Shown piece after piece: positions 29,618 to 40,160 of a DNA stretch of 54,750 nucleotides. Position 1 is the first letter of the stretch; every line of letters starts with the position of its first letter. Location of the stretch: assembly GCA_020721655.1 (NCBI GenBank), contig DYMG01000005.1, positions 1-54,750 on the forward strand. The letters run 5' to 3'. A program made the translations under genes and the position numbers. Under the pieces are notes generated by a model. It was not told the origin of the DNA and ran no database searches. It saw only the letters and a program-made list of their open reading frames with translations. Origin of the DNA: Paludibacter propionicigenes (GTDB lineage: Bacteria > Bacteroidota > Bacteroidia > Bacteroidales > JAFGXI01).

Positions 29618-30301
29618 TTATTCATTAGGCAAAAATGCAGAAAATTCTTCAATTATTGGAAAATTACTTTCTATTCTTTGTATTTCAACAATGTTATTTG
29701 CAAACTTGTTTTTTTTGAGGTATTGTTCAAAAATAATTTCCGAATCGTTTTTAATTTTTTTGTTATAATCGCCAATTAAATTATAAACAATGCCTAATAA
29801 ATTTATGTTCCTATTTTTCAGCAAATCAATAGACATAAGTGTATGATTTATGCTTCCTAATTTTGGTGTAGAAACTAATATTACGTTGTATTGTCTTTGT
29901 TCTAAAAAATCTATTGTTGTATAATTTTTTGTAAGTGGAACAAACAAGCCTCCAACACCCTCAATTATAATATATTGAAAATTTTTTTGAAGCATTTTTG
30001 TGCTTTCGTCTATTATGGCAATGTCTATTTCTTTTTTTTCTTCAGCAGCAGCTAAATGTGGCGATGCTGGGAATTTAAACACAAAAGGGCAGGTTGTTTT
30101 ATCGAAATCTTCGGGAAATAAATTTACTTCCATTATTTTTCTATGCTGTAAAATATCTTCTGAAATACCTACACAGCCTGTTTGTGCTATTTTTTGTGTT
30201 ATTACTGTTTTGTTTTTCGATAATAAATATTTTGCAAATAAGCCTGTTACAATGGTTTTTCCAACATCAGTATCAATTCCTGCTATAAAAATTGGAGTCA
30301 T
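29618..30301 (-). CDS. bioD: Dethiobiotin synthetase
   Basis: IFIAGIDTDVGKTIVTGLFAKYL, EGVGGLFVPLTKNYTTIDFL. Confidence 0.9.
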   Translation of the reverse strand: MTPIFIAGIDTDVGKTIVTGLFAKYLLSKNKTVITQKIAQTGCVGISEDILQHRKIMEVNLFPEDFDKTTCPFVFKFPASPHLAAAEEKKEIDIAIIDESTKMLQKNFQYIIIEGVGGLFVPLTKNYTTIDFLEQRQYNVILVSTPKLGSINHTLMSIDLLKNRNINLLGIVYNLIGDYNKKIKNDSEIIFEQYLKKNKFANNIVEIQRIESNFPIIEEFSAFLPNE

Positions 30302-30311
30302 TGGTTTATTT

Positions 30312-31172
30312 TTAATTACTACTATTAATTAAACTGCTAAATAAGCCCAAATAATCGGCTTGTATTACTTCTTTAGAGTCTATATCATAAGCAAAAACAA
30401 CTACTCCTAAATTTTTCATATTCCAATCATTACTAATTTCAAAATTTTCATATTTTACATTTATTACTTCTCCATTTTTAATATTAGAGTTTGAAATAGT
30501 TTCGCCCCAAGTTCCATTAATTGATGTTCTTAAAACGTGATTAAAAATATAATCAGTTACTTGACCGCCAACGACTTGATCTTTTTGAGCTCCAATAATA
30601 TTGTTTTCAACCAAATACACACATAAATTAAGATTTTCGGTTGTATCTTTTAAAACATTTACATTTATGTTTACATTTAATTTTCGTGTTATTGTATCGA
30701 GTGCGGTTTGAATTTTTAATGCCATAGATGGTGTTTTATTAATTAAAACTCCAACAGCCGAAGCCCAATCGCCATCACCAACTTTAATATCTCCATTAAA
30801 AACAGCTCTATTAACCATACCTTTAGGTAATCCCGAAGCACTTAATTCAAAAGTGTTATCTAATTCATCTCCAACTAAGGTTCTTAAATCTAAATTAAAA
30901 GGCACATTGCCAGGAGAAGCTAAAAGTCCAACGTGTATTGCAATAGGTATTATTTGTTTACCATAAATTTCTTTCAAATTTTCTAATTCGCGAGCTGCTC
31001 TTGGGCAATTTGTGCAATAGTGTGCTGTATAATCTTCAATTAGTATATTTTGTTTATACTCTTCAGAATTATTATTATTTGATATGTTTTTTTCGATATA
31101 TGGCGAGCCAACCTTATCGCAAGCATATACGAAAGCTAAAAAAGCTATACTTATTAACAATATTTTTTTCAT
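30312..31172 (-). CDS. Omp28-related outer membrane lipoprotein
   Basis: Lipobox FVYAC; YTAHYCTNCPRAARELENLKEIYG Omp28-like thioredoxin-type region. Confidence 0.8.
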   Translation of the reverse strand: MKKILLISIAFLAFVYACDKVGSPYIEKNISNNNNSEEYKQNILIEDYTAHYCTNCPRAARELENLKEIYGKQIIPIAIHVGLLASPGNVPFNLDLRTLVGDELDNTFELSASGLPKGMVNRAVFNGDIKVGDGDWASAVGVLINKTPSMALKIQTALDTITRKLNVNINVNVLKDTTENLNLCVYLVENNIIGAQKDQVVGGQVTDYIFNHVLRTSINGTWGETISNSNIKNGEVINVKYENFEISNDWNMKNLGVVVFAYDIDSKEVIQADYLGLFSSLINSSN

Positions 31173-31191
31173 TTTTTTTGCTTTTATATTT

Positions 31192-32838
31192 TTAAAAACT
31201 GCTTGTTATTGATAATGCGAAACCGTTTGTAGCAGGAACAACCCTACAAACACCGCCTACACATATTACACCTTCCATTGACTTTCCGTACGAAAGTTGA
31301 ATTCTTGTTGAATTTTTCATATAGCCAACCGATGTGTTTACATAATGGATTTTTAAATCTGAATGTAAATTTCCGTAGTTATAAGCATCGTAAACAGCTA
31401 TAAACCAGTGCGGAGCCATTGTGTATTCTATTAAACCCATAGCCCAATCTTGTTTATCTTGTTTTGTAAACAACCCTTGAAATTCAAAACGCAATGTTCG
31501 TTTACTTTTTATTTTCCATGTTAAATCAACAATTCCAATATTTGAATAAACCATTTTGTTTCCGCTATGGTCAACCTCTCCACGCAATTGTTCATAATTT
31601 ATTGTTTGATTTAGATATTCAACATTTAATTTAAATTTATCACCTATTTTTTTATGTAATCCAATATTTAAATCGTTGTAAAATAATTCATCACCTATTT
31701 CAAAAAAATTACTTTTATAGCCATCATAACCTTTAATTGCTATTGCTGTTGTATCATTTGCAGAAACTCTATTAATATCATAAGCAGTGGCATAACTTAC
31801 CGAAATTTCCGTACCATTTTTACCTCCTAAGAATGATTCTTTTTTAAATTTGTACATTATCTCGGCTCTTGTTCCCATTTCTCCATTTGTTTGTGTAGCA
31901 TATTGATACATAGACGCTAAGGTATAAGTATGTATTTTAGAAATATCGGGAATATAGTTAATGTTCAAATTATTAATTTTCTGCCCTCTATCCGACCTAA
32001 AACTCATATTATCAACCCTTTTAGCCGATAAATAAACTCCAATTCCTTTTGCAGAATAGGTTGCATTTATTAACAATGCTTCTCCATTTTTGTATATATA
32101 TCCATTGTCAGATGATGGGTCTTGCGATTTATAAGCATATTCGCTAGAAAGCATAAACCCACCATTTGAAAGAGATAATCTGGCTGCTCCGGAACCAACA
32201 TTTTCAGGAAGTTTAAGTATTGGATCTTTGTCGGCTTGAAATTTACTAACAAAACTTCCTCCAATAGTAATTTGAGTATTATTTTCTAATTGAAACATTT
32301 CGTTAATTGAAAAATCACCATCAATAGCTCTAACAATTCCGTCGCCAACAGTCCAAAAAAGTCTTTGTTTTGCAATTAAGCCTTTAAAACTAACACCTCT
32401 TATTCCCGAATAATTTACTTTTACACCTTCAAAAGCATTATCGTAACCAAGCATTTTTTCTTGATACGACCTTAATATAAGTCCGCTTCCGAATTGTTCG
32501 TAAAAATTTCCGACTATTATTCCTAAATCTTTTTGATTTTTATACGATAAGTATTTATAAGCTATTCCTTGTCCATTGTACGATTTATCGAAACCTTCCA
32601 AAGAATTTAAATATGCTTCATATCTCAATCCTGCCGAAAAATTACCATAAGTGTAATTAAAATTACCATAAGCATTCATCAATATTAATTCTGATGGCTT
32701 TGAGGCTCCAATAATAGTGTCTTCGCTATATTGTTGCACATCTATATTAAAATTCCCGTGTAACTGTCCCTTTATATTTTCTTGCGAAAAAACATAAAGA
32801 CTTAATATTGTGAAAATTATTAATAAACTCTGTTTCAT
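31192..32838 (-). CDS. Outer membrane beta-barrel protein (DUF6029-like)
   Basis: 548 aa; signal peptide; alternating beta strands, GNFYEQFGSGLILRSYQEK; C-terminal aromatic residue (SSF). Confidence 0.7.
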   Translation of the reverse strand: MKQSLLIIFTILSLYVFSQENIKGQLHGNFNIDVQQYSEDTIIGASKPSELILMNAYGNFNYTYGNFSAGLRYEAYLNSLEGFDKSYNGQGIAYKYLSYKNQKDLGIIVGNFYEQFGSGLILRSYQEKMLGYDNAFEGVKVNYSGIRGVSFKGLIAKQRLFWTVGDGIVRAIDGDFSINEMFQLENNTQITIGGSFVSKFQADKDPILKLPENVGSGAARLSLSNGGFMLSSEYAYKSQDPSSDNGYIYKNGEALLINATYSAKGIGVYLSAKRVDNMSFRSDRGQKINNLNINYIPDISKIHTYTLASMYQYATQTNGEMGTRAEIMYKFKKESFLGGKNGTEISVSYATAYDINRVSANDTTAIAIKGYDGYKSNFFEIGDELFYNDLNIGLHKKIGDKFKLNVEYLNQTINYEQLRGEVDHSGNKMVYSNIGIVDLTWKIKSKRTLRFEFQGLFTKQDKQDWAMGLIEYTMAPHWFIAVYDAYNYGNLHSDLKIHYVNTSVGYMKNSTRIQLSYGKSMEGVICVGGVCRVVPATNGFALSITSSF

Positions 32839-32859
32839 TTTTCAATTAATTTATTGATG

Positions 32860-33369
32860 TTAATCTTCAATTTTTTCGCCTTTTGCAACTTTTTTAATCA
32901 ATTCAAAAAGCTCATCTTCATCTCCATCGGCATAAGCTGTGTGCTGATGAACTATTTCGCCACTACCGTTTAACAAAAAAACGTGGGGAACATTTACAAC
33001 ATTCATTGCCTCTTTAAACACAGAATTTGGGTCTAAAAGTACTTCATATTCCCACCCCTTAGTATTTACAAATGGTGCAACTCTCGACATACTTCTTGAA
33101 TTATCAACAGAAATAGCATAAATTTTAACTCCGGTTTCTTCTTGCCACTGCTTATAAACGCTTTCAATTGCCTCCAATTCTTGAACACAAGGTTTACACC
33201 ATGTTGCCCAAAAATCTATTATAATTGGTTTACCATCATTTTTAATATCCGATGTATTAAAAACTTTTCCGTCTAATGTTTTAATTTCAACATTAGGAAT
33301 GCTTGTTTCTTGTGCTTGAATTGTAAATACAAACAAAACCACACTTAGTATAAAGACTAATTTCTTCAT
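32860..33369 (-). CDS. TlpA/ResA-like thioredoxin-fold protein
   Basis: Signal peptide; IIDFWATWCKPCVQELEAIE CxxC motif. Confidence 0.9.
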   Translation of the reverse strand: MKKLVFILSVVLFVFTIQAQETSIPNVEIKTLDGKVFNTSDIKNDGKPIIIDFWATWCKPCVQELEAIESVYKQWQEETGVKIYAISVDNSRSMSRVAPFVNTKGWEYEVLLDPNSVFKEAMNVVNVPHVFLLNGSGEIVHQHTAYADGDEDELFELIKKVAKGEKIED

Positions 33370-33658
33370 ATTATTTTTTTTACTAAAATAGAAAATAATA
33401 ATTCAAATAAATAACTGATTTTATACAACATATTACCACAAATACATAAAATCTTGATAATAAGCATTTTTAATATTTAAACTTTTCGAAAAATTATTTA
33501 TTGTTACTTCTACATAACAGCATTAAAAAACAACGTATTACACTATTAATAAATATTTTAGATAACTCACACACCTCTACTTACAACTTATTTTCAAAAA
33601 ATGCTTTACTTTCATTAAAAATTGTTGTATATTGTCGAATATTTTAAATACAAATTTT

Positions 33659-34402
33659 ATGATAAAAAACATACTCCCAATTATAATTTTATTCTTAGCT
33701 TTTTCTTCTAAAGCCCAAGATTTTCAAATTTCAACAGCTGGAGTTTCCAATTTAAATGGACAAAGTTTAGACTTTGCTATTCATGCAGATAGCATTAATG
33801 GTTCTGGCAATTATTTTTATAATTTAGTAGTTGAAATTCATAATACGTCTAGTGTTGAAAAGTTTATTCAAGTTAGAAGAACTAATATTGAGCAAAGCGG
33901 TTATTCTTTCCCTGCAGGACACACAATGTGTTTAGGAACAACTTGTTATTCGGGAGATATTATTCCAAGTGCTTCGAGTGGTAAAACAATAAATGCCAAC
34001 GAAACAATTGAGTTACATGTTCAAATTGAATTTGAACCAACTGGTTACGGACGAGAACATTACGATATTTTTGAGAAAGACAACACACAAAACTCTGTTT
34101 CTTTTGATGCTTACTATCACAGTATAACATCTAACATTAAAAATTTAACATCTGCAAACATTGTAAGCAAAGCTTATCCAAATCCTGCTAATAATTTAGT
34201 GAAATTAAATTACAATATTTTAGACAATGGTTTTATTACAATTCACGATATTACTGGAAAACAAATTGGAAAAGCTATTTTATCAAAAACTCAAAACAGT
34301 ATTTCGCTAAGCACAGATAAGGTTAATTCTGGTATGTATTTCTACAACATTTATGTTAATAATATAAAAATTAAGACTGATAAATTTGTTGTAAGACATT
34401 AA
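33659..34402 (+). CDS. T9SS-sorted secreted protein
   Basis: Signal peptide MIKNILPIIILFLAFSSKAQ from internal ATG; C-terminal AYPNPANNLVKLNY...GMYFYNIYVNNIKIKTDKFVV. Confidence 0.75.
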   Translation: MIKNILPIIILFLAFSSKAQDFQISTAGVSNLNGQSLDFAIHADSINGSGNYFYNLVVEIHNTSSVEKFIQVRRTNIEQSGYSFPAGHTMCLGTTCYSGDIIPSASSGKTINANETIELHVQIEFEPTGYGREHYDIFEKDNTQNSVSFDAYYHSITSNIKNLTSANIVSKAYPNPANNLVKLNYNILDNGFITIHDITGKQIGKAILSKTQNSISLSTDKVNSGMYFYNIYVNNIKIKTDKFVVRH

Positions 34403-34421
34403 AAAACACTAGCATAAAAAT

Positions 34422-34449
34422 AAAAAGAGGAGCAAATGCTCCTCTTTTT
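34422..34449. terminator. Bidirectional intrinsic terminator
   Basis: AAAAAGAGGAGC AAAT GCTCCTCTTTTT perfect stem. Confidence 0.85.
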
Positions 34450-34483
34450 ATTTTTTTTAACTCCTATATTTTTAACACAAAAT

Positions 34484-35515
34484 CTAAATCTGTGTTAAAA
34501 TATATTTATTTATTTTCTTTGCAAAAGAAGGTCCGTTGTAAATAAAACCTGTATAAACTTGCACTAAACTAGCTCCTGCATTTAACTTATCTAAAGCATC
34601 TTGTGGCGACATAACACCACCTGCGGCAATAATAGGAATTGAATTTCCTGATTTTTCGGATATATATTTAACAACCTCTGTACTTCTTTTTGTTAAAGGT
34701 TTTCCGCTAAGTCCTCCGTCTCCAAAATTATCAATAACATTTTTAGAATACGATAAATTATCTCTATAAATTGTGGTATTTGTGGCAACTATTCCTGCAA
34801 TTTTTGTCGTTTTAACAATATCAATAATATCATCAATTTGAGTATTTGTTAAGTCTGGAGCTATTTTTAACAGTATTGGTTTTTGAATTGGCTTAGAAAG
34901 GTTAATTTTCATAAGTTTTCCTAATAAATTTGTAAGTGGTTCTTTTTCTTGCAATTCTCTCAAATTTGGAGTATTTGGCGAACTAACATTTACAACAAAA
35001 TAATCAACATACGAATATAATGCTTCAAAACCCTTTATATAATCCAAGACCGCATCTTCGTTAGTTGTTATTTTATTTTTTCCAATGTTTCCACCAATTA
35101 TAATTTTTGTTTTTTTATTTTTAAGCTTTTCAACCATAGCTTCCAAACCTAAATTATTGAACCCCATTCTATTTATCAATGCTGAATCGTTAATTAACCT
35201 AAACATTCGTGGTTTTTCATTGCCGGGTTGTGCTTTTGGGGTAACTGTTCCTACTTCAATAAACCCAAAGCCCATATTTCCTAAAACATCGAACACTTCA
35301 GCATCTTTATCTAAACCCGCTGCCAACCCAACAGGATTAGGGAAATTAATTCCAAAAACATTGCGTTCTAATTTTTCATTTTCTATATGAAACATTAATT
35401 TAACAAAGCTTCTAAACCCTAATTTTTCGGTTGTTTTAAGTCCATTAAAAACTATTCCGTGTATTTTTTCTGGCGAAAATTTGAATAAAACTGGACGAAT
35501 AATATTTTTATACAT
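34484..35515 (-). CDS. pyrD: Dihydroorotate dehydrogenase (quinone)
   Basis: [53 protein letters not shown]. Confidence 0.95.
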   Translation of the reverse strand: MYKNIIRPVLFKFSPEKIHGIVFNGLKTTEKLGFRSFVKLMFHIENEKLERNVFGINFPNPVGLAAGLDKDAEVFDVLGNMGFGFIEVGTVTPKAQPGNEKPRMFRLINDSALINRMGFNNLGLEAMVEKLKNKKTKIIIGGNIGKNKITTNEDAVLDYIKGFEALYSYVDYFVVNVSSPNTPNLRELQEKEPLTNLLGKLMKINLSKPIQKPILLKIAPDLTNTQIDDIIDIVKTTKIAGIVATNTTIYRDNLSYSKNVIDNFGDGGLSGKPLTKRSTEVVKYISEKSGNSIPIIAAGGVMSPQDALDKLNAGASLVQVYTGFIYNGPSFAKKINKYILTQI

Positions 35516-35560
35516 CGTTTTTTCACAAAAATATATTTTTTTTTGTAATTTTTTGTAAAA

Positions 35561-35598
35561 ATAAAAGCAGCGAGTAAATATTTGCTCACTGCTTTTAT
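35561..35598 (-). terminator. Intrinsic terminator after the HmuY-like gene
   Basis: AAAAGCAGcGAGtAAA / TTtGCTCaCTGCTTTT inverted repeat. Confidence 0.65.
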
Positions 35599-35622
35599 GC
35601 TTACAAATAGTTATTATTATAA

Positions 35623-36267
35623 CTATTCTATTGTCCTACTACCATCTGTTTGGTATGAATATTTAAAATTTACATAACCCGAATTTCCGTTATCGTTAAA
35701 AAAACTTTTAATCCAAATTTTTGCGTATTTTCCATTTGCTGTTTTTAGCACATAAATATGGTCATTTGTTGGGTAAGTAGGACCCTGAGACCCCATAACA
35801 ACATCTACACAACCAATAAAAACAGAGCTGCCGGGAACTGCCAAATAAATTGGCGAATGGTCTGTATTAAAACCTGTTACAATTTGAATTGTATCGTCTG
35901 GGGTATATCCACCTTCGTTTGCTGTAACAACTGTAGACCACTCAACACTACCAGCATCGTAAACGCCTCCTTCGCCAATACCTGCACTTCCAGAATTTGT
36001 TCTAACATTATAGCGATTAAATGCTATATCCCAACTTGTTGATGTAGTATAATTTAAAGAATCTACACCCGAAACCTCGGCACCTGTTGCAAAAGAAAAA
36101 TAAATCCAATCATCGCCGTAATCTGTTGTACGACTAAGCGTGTATTCTGCTGTTTTTAATGTTGTTGAAGTATTTATATCATCAACAACTTCTTCATCTT
36201 TTTTACAAGATGAAATTAATGCAATTCCTGCTAAAAATAGCACTAAAAAATAATTTACTGTTTTCAT
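35623..36267 (-). CDS. HmuY-like hemophore lipoprotein
   Basis: Lipobox [38 protein letters not shown]; adjacent to TonB receptor. Confidence 0.82.
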   Translation of the reverse strand: MKTVNYFLVLFLAGIALISSCKKDEEVVDDINTSTTLKTAEYTLSRTTDYGDDWIYFSFATGAEVSGVDSLNYTTSTSWDIAFNRYNVRTNSGSAGIGEGGVYDAGSVEWSTVVTANEGGYTPDDTIQIVTGFNTDHSPIYLAVPGSSVFIGCVDVVMGSQGPTYPTNDHIYVLKTANGKYAKIWIKSFFNDNGNSGYVNFKYSYQTDGSRTIE

Positions 36268-38540
36268 TTTACTAATTTTTGTTTGTTATTAAAAAAGTTA
36301 TCAATATTAATTTGCAGACTCACAAATACCCGTCTGCCAGGGTTTATGCTTGTATTAAAATTCACTAAATCAGGTTTGTAATCAAAAATATTATTTACTC
36401 CAAAAATTAAATTTGTTGAGTTATATATTTTCTGTGAAAAACTTAAATTCCATATAGAAAATGCGTTATAATGCACATTGTATATAGCTTTTACATTCTC
36501 GCCTCTGTATAAAATATCAGCGAAATCTTGATAATTTTTTGCTCCTGTTATTTTCCCATTTATTGATATTAGTGATGTATAAAAACTTTTTGAAAAATTA
36601 TATTCAATTTTTACAGTTGCCGAATGAGGGCTAATTGTTGATATTTGGCTTTCTGCACTTCTATTATCTACAACAAAACTGTAACCTCCACCAAAATTAA
36701 AGTGTTTTAGAAATTTATACTTCAACAAAACTTCTACACCTGAAAGCTCTGCATTATAAATGTTAACATATTTATAAACTGTTTGGTTTTCTTGCCATTC
36801 TCCATCAATTTTATTTATAATCCAATTTTTATAAAATGTTGTAGCAACATTAAAATTATTTTGGGTGTATTCGTAAGATAGAGATATATAATTGTTAGTT
36901 TCTGGCTTTAAATTTACATCTCCTTTAATTGTAAACATTCCAAGCATATCCCAATTCATATAAAGTTCCTTTAAAGTTGGAGATCTAAAACCTTTTGCGT
37001 AATTAAATCTTAAAACATTAGATTTTATCCTATACATAGCCGATAATTTTGGCGATGGATACAAACCAAAAGTTGAGTGAACATCGGCTCTTACTCCAAT
37101 TACAAAATTTATTTTTTCGTTTAAAACAATATCGTCTTGAAAATAAAATACATAATTATTTATACTTTGATTTGTTAATGTATCTTTAATGTACTTGTCT
37201 GACAATAAGCCTTCTGCAAAATATTCGGAGCCTATAATTATTGAATGTCTATTAAAAATTTCTAAATCTGCAACTATCTTAGGATTTACATAAACATTTT
37301 TATAATTAATCTTTTTTTCAAATAGCTTTTCTAAATAATCGTATTTATTATACTCATCTCTATTAAAAAATGCCTTTAAATTAAATTTATCATTAAACTT
37401 ATATACTATATTTCCTCCATAAGTTATATCTTCATAATTTTGATATTTGTTGTCTATATTAAAATCGTATTGATTATGATTATAGTACGAGCCATATAAA
37501 TTAACATTAAAATTACTTTTCAGATTATATGATAGAGTTTGACTTATTGTATAATCCTGAAAACCATCAACATTTGTTTGTTCTTTTGGATAAACTATAG
37601 TTGTGTCAATATTTATTGCCTTATAAGACTGAGAATACAAATCAATTAATTTATACCCATCAAAACTTTTTCTCGAAAAATTTGTTCTACTACTTACATT
37701 GTAAAAATTTAAACCTATTGTTGCACTGTTTTCTATATTTGGCATATCTACATAAAGCTTATATTTGTAATTATCATCAGTAATTTTAACATTTTTATAA
37801 TTAACTTGATTTCGTTCCGTTAATTTACTCACTATATTGAGTTCTAAATGCTTTTTCGTTTTTTTAGTTATAATATTTATAACTCCACCCATAGCCTGCG
37901 AGCCGTACAATGCCGAAGATGCACCTTTTACAATCTCAATTCTATCAATATCGCTTGTATTAATTCTAGAATAATCGATATTATTTCCATTTTCACCAGC
38001 AAGTTTCTCACCATCAACTAGAATAAGAATATTTTTTGAACTTAAGCCGTGCATATTTATATCTGTACCGTAACCAACTTGTTGAAAATCTAACCCCGGA
38101 AGTTCGTTTTCCAAAACATTTTCCAACTTAGTGTAGCCTTTTGTTTGAATATCATTTGCATTTATAACTTGGGTAATTACTGGTGTATTTTTCAACATTT
38201 TATTGGTTCTTGTTGCTGTAACAACAACTTGTTCCAAATTAAAAACATCTGGAATTAAAAAAATAGTTTTAGACTCCGAAGGCAACAATGTATCTGTAAG
38301 TGTTTTATAACCAATAAGTGAAATTGTAACAAGCATTTTTTCGGAATAACTATTAGTAAACTCTCCGTTTATGCTCGATATTAAATACATTTTTTTATGA
38401 TTTTGCAAACTTCCTAAAATAATATTCGCATAAAAAACAGGCTCTTTAGTATTACTATCGAGTAATTTTATTTTAGTATTTTGCGAAAAAAGAATGTTGT
38501 TTAAAAATAAGATAGTTAACAAATATGTTAATTTCATCAA
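36264..38540 (-). CDS. TonB-dependent outer membrane receptor (HmuR-like)
   Basis: 758 aa; N-terminal carboxypeptidase-regulatory-like domain, plug (VEIVKGASSALYGSQAMGGVINIITK), GFRSPTLKELY...NLKPET, 4-nt overlap with HmuY-like gene. Confidence 0.92.
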   Translation of the reverse strand: MMKLTYLLTILFLNNILFSQNTKIKLLDSNTKEPVFYANIILGSLQNHKKMYLISSINGEFTNSYSEKMLVTISLIGYKTLTDTLLPSESKTIFLIPDVFNLEQVVVTATRTNKMLKNTPVITQVINANDIQTKGYTKLENVLENELPGLDFQQVGYGTDINMHGLSSKNILILVDGEKLAGENGNNIDYSRINTSDIDRIEIVKGASSALYGSQAMGGVINIITKKTKKHLELNIVSKLTERNQVNYKNVKITDDNYKYKLYVDMPNIENSATIGLNFYNVSSRTNFSRKSFDGYKLIDLYSQSYKAINIDTTIVYPKEQTNVDGFQDYTISQTLSYNLKSNFNVNLYGSYYNHNQYDFNIDNKYQNYEDITYGGNIVYKFNDKFNLKAFFNRDEYNKYDYLEKLFEKKINYKNVYVNPKIVADLEIFNRHSIIIGSEYFAEGLLSDKYIKDTLTNQSINNYVFYFQDDIVLNEKINFVIGVRADVHSTFGLYPSPKLSAMYRIKSNVLRFNYAKGFRSPTLKELYMNWDMLGMFTIKGDVNLKPETNNYISLSYEYTQNNFNVATTFYKNWIINKIDGEWQENQTVYKYVNIYNAELSGVEVLLKYKFLKHFNFGGGYSFVVDNRSAESQISTISPHSATVKIEYNFSKSFYTSLISINGKITGAKNYQDFADILYRGENVKAIYNVHYNAFSIWNLSFSQKIYNSTNLIFGVNNIFDYKPDLVNFNTSINPGRRVFVSLQINIDNFFNNKQKLVK

Positions 38541-38661
38541 TAAAAAATTATAATAAATTAAGTTTGATTTTACGTTAACTCTACAATTTTACCTAATAAT
38601 CAGTTAAAATTCAACCTGATTACCAATATAAAATTTAATAAAATTGCATAATTTAAAGAAA

Positions 38662-39003
38662 CTAAACCAAAGTTGGGGGACCTCTTAATTTATAAATATT
38701 TTTATTTGCCAAAACAATTTGCTCTACACAAATCGTCTTGTAACTTACTATTAATGGGGTTAATAAATTTAATTTTAGACTGTTTGGAAAAATAAAATCA
38801 AAGTCTTGACTTAAACTTTTATTTAAAATCTTAGATTTTTTTTCTAACTTATTAGATTTAGTGTAAAAAACATTATGAGAATATAAATCTTTCTTATAAA
38901 TTACTTTTAAGTGCATATTAACCAAATCTCCAACAACTACCCAAGCAAATGAGGTAATCATTGAAATAAAAATAATTTTGTTTAATATACTTCTCATATC
39001 CAA
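38662..39003 (-). CDS. Small hypothetical protein ending LRGPPTLV, upstream of TonB receptor
   Basis: 113 aa; one N-terminal TM; same strand as the receptor operon. Confidence 0.5.
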   Translation of the reverse strand: MDMRSILNKIIFISMITSFAWVVVGDLVNMHLKVIYKKDLYSHNVFYTKSNKLEKKSKILNKSLSQDFDFIFPNSLKLNLLTPLIVSYKTICVEQIVLANKNIYKLRGPPTLV

Positions 39004-39187
39004 TGCAAAATTACACTAAAAAATGTACTTACTAAAAAAAAATACTGTTAAATAACACAAAGCAATATAATTTAACCAAGCATCTGATTAATAAATATTT
39101 AATCGTCTTAGTTTTGTATTTTGCATTGTGAAATATTTTAATTTTAAATATTATTTTTCATAAAAATTGCAAAACGCAATGCAATTA

Positions 39188-39219
39188 TTTGTATTTCATA
39201 TAAAAGGAAGTTAAATTTG
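39188..39219 (+). promoter_or_regulatory. Candidate Bacteroidetes promoter for the coiled-coil/zapA operon
   Basis: TTTG at 39188-39191, 20-nt spacer, TAAATTTG at 39212-39219, fits TTTG/TAnnTTTG. Confidence 0.5.
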
Positions 39220-39279
39220 TAAATTGAATATATTTTATTTGTTGCAAATATTTTTATTCATAAGTTGTAAAATTATAAT

Positions 39280-39576
39280 ATGAGTGAAACTTATAAAGAA
39301 ATAATTAACGAAATCAACAAAAAAGTTGATACCATTATTTCAAAATATGATAACTTAAATACAGATTTTATAACATTAAAAAAAGAAAATGAAAGTTTAC
39401 TTGAAAAAATTAATTTAGAAAAAGAAAACAACAAAATTTTGGAAAGTAAATTTGAACAATTAAAAGTTGCCAAAGTATTAGAAAAATCTGATGAAGATAT
39501 TAAAAATACTAAAAGCAAAATAAATAAACTAGTGAAAGAAATTGATAGGTGCATAGCTCTTTTAAATGTTGATTAA
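39280..39576 (+). CDS. Small coiled-coil protein upstream of zapA
   Basis: 98 aa with heptad-like K/E/L pattern; 7 nt before zapA. Confidence 0.65.
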   Translation: MSETYKEIINEINKKVDTIISKYDNLNTDFITLKKENESLLEKINLEKENNKILESKFEQLKVAKVLEKSDEDIKNTKSKINKLVKEIDRCIALLNVD

Positions 39577-39583
39577 AGTTTAT

Positions 39584-39877
39584 ATGACAGACGAAAAATT
39601 AACAATAAAGATTAATATAGCGGATAGATACTATCCATTAAAAATAAACAGGCTCGACGAACACAGAGTTCGCAAAGCTGCCAGTATGGTAAATAGTGCC
39701 GTAGATAAATACCGGTTTGCTTACGACTCAAAAGATGTTCAAGATTTTTTGGCGATGGTTTCAGTACATTTTGCAACAAATTTACTGGAAACAAAAGAAA
39801 AATTAGAAATTGAAAACTTTTCTGATGATCTTAACGTAATAAATGATAAATTGTCGGCTATATTAACACAAGAGTAG
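39584..39877 (+). CDS. zapA: Cell division protein ZapA
   Basis: LTIKINIADRYYPLKI.RLDEHRVRKAASMVNSAVDKYR, typical ZapA N-terminus. Confidence 0.88.
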   Translation: MTDEKLTIKINIADRYYPLKINRLDEHRVRKAASMVNSAVDKYRFAYDSKDVQDFLAMVSVHFATNLLETKEKLEIENFSDDLNVINDKLSAILTQE

Positions 39878-39901
39878 GTTCTTTAAAATATTTAAAATTT
39901 G

Positions 39902-40096
39902 CCCGTATTATTCTTTAAAAATTTCTAAAAAATCAACATTAGTTTATTCGGAGTTAAAGTTTGATTGATGTAAGGCAGGCCTCAAGTTCGTTTCGGCGAA
40001 CTCTCTTCGGAGTTAACAGTGGACGCAAGAATTTAATTGACCTCTCCACCCATACTTGAAAAGGGTTTTTTCAGGACTTTAAAGAATCTTTACGGG
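39902..40096 (+). ncRNA. ssrS: 6S RNA (Bacteroidetes type)
   Basis: Closing stem CCCGTAttATTCTTTAAA / TTTAAAGAATctTTACGGG, about 195 nt, T-run after; lies between zapA and rny with no ORF. Confidence 0.72.
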
Positions 40097-40160
40097 TTTT
40101 TTTATGTCTTTAGTTAAAAAACTAAAGATTATTTAATTAAATTTTAAAAATTAAAAAGAA

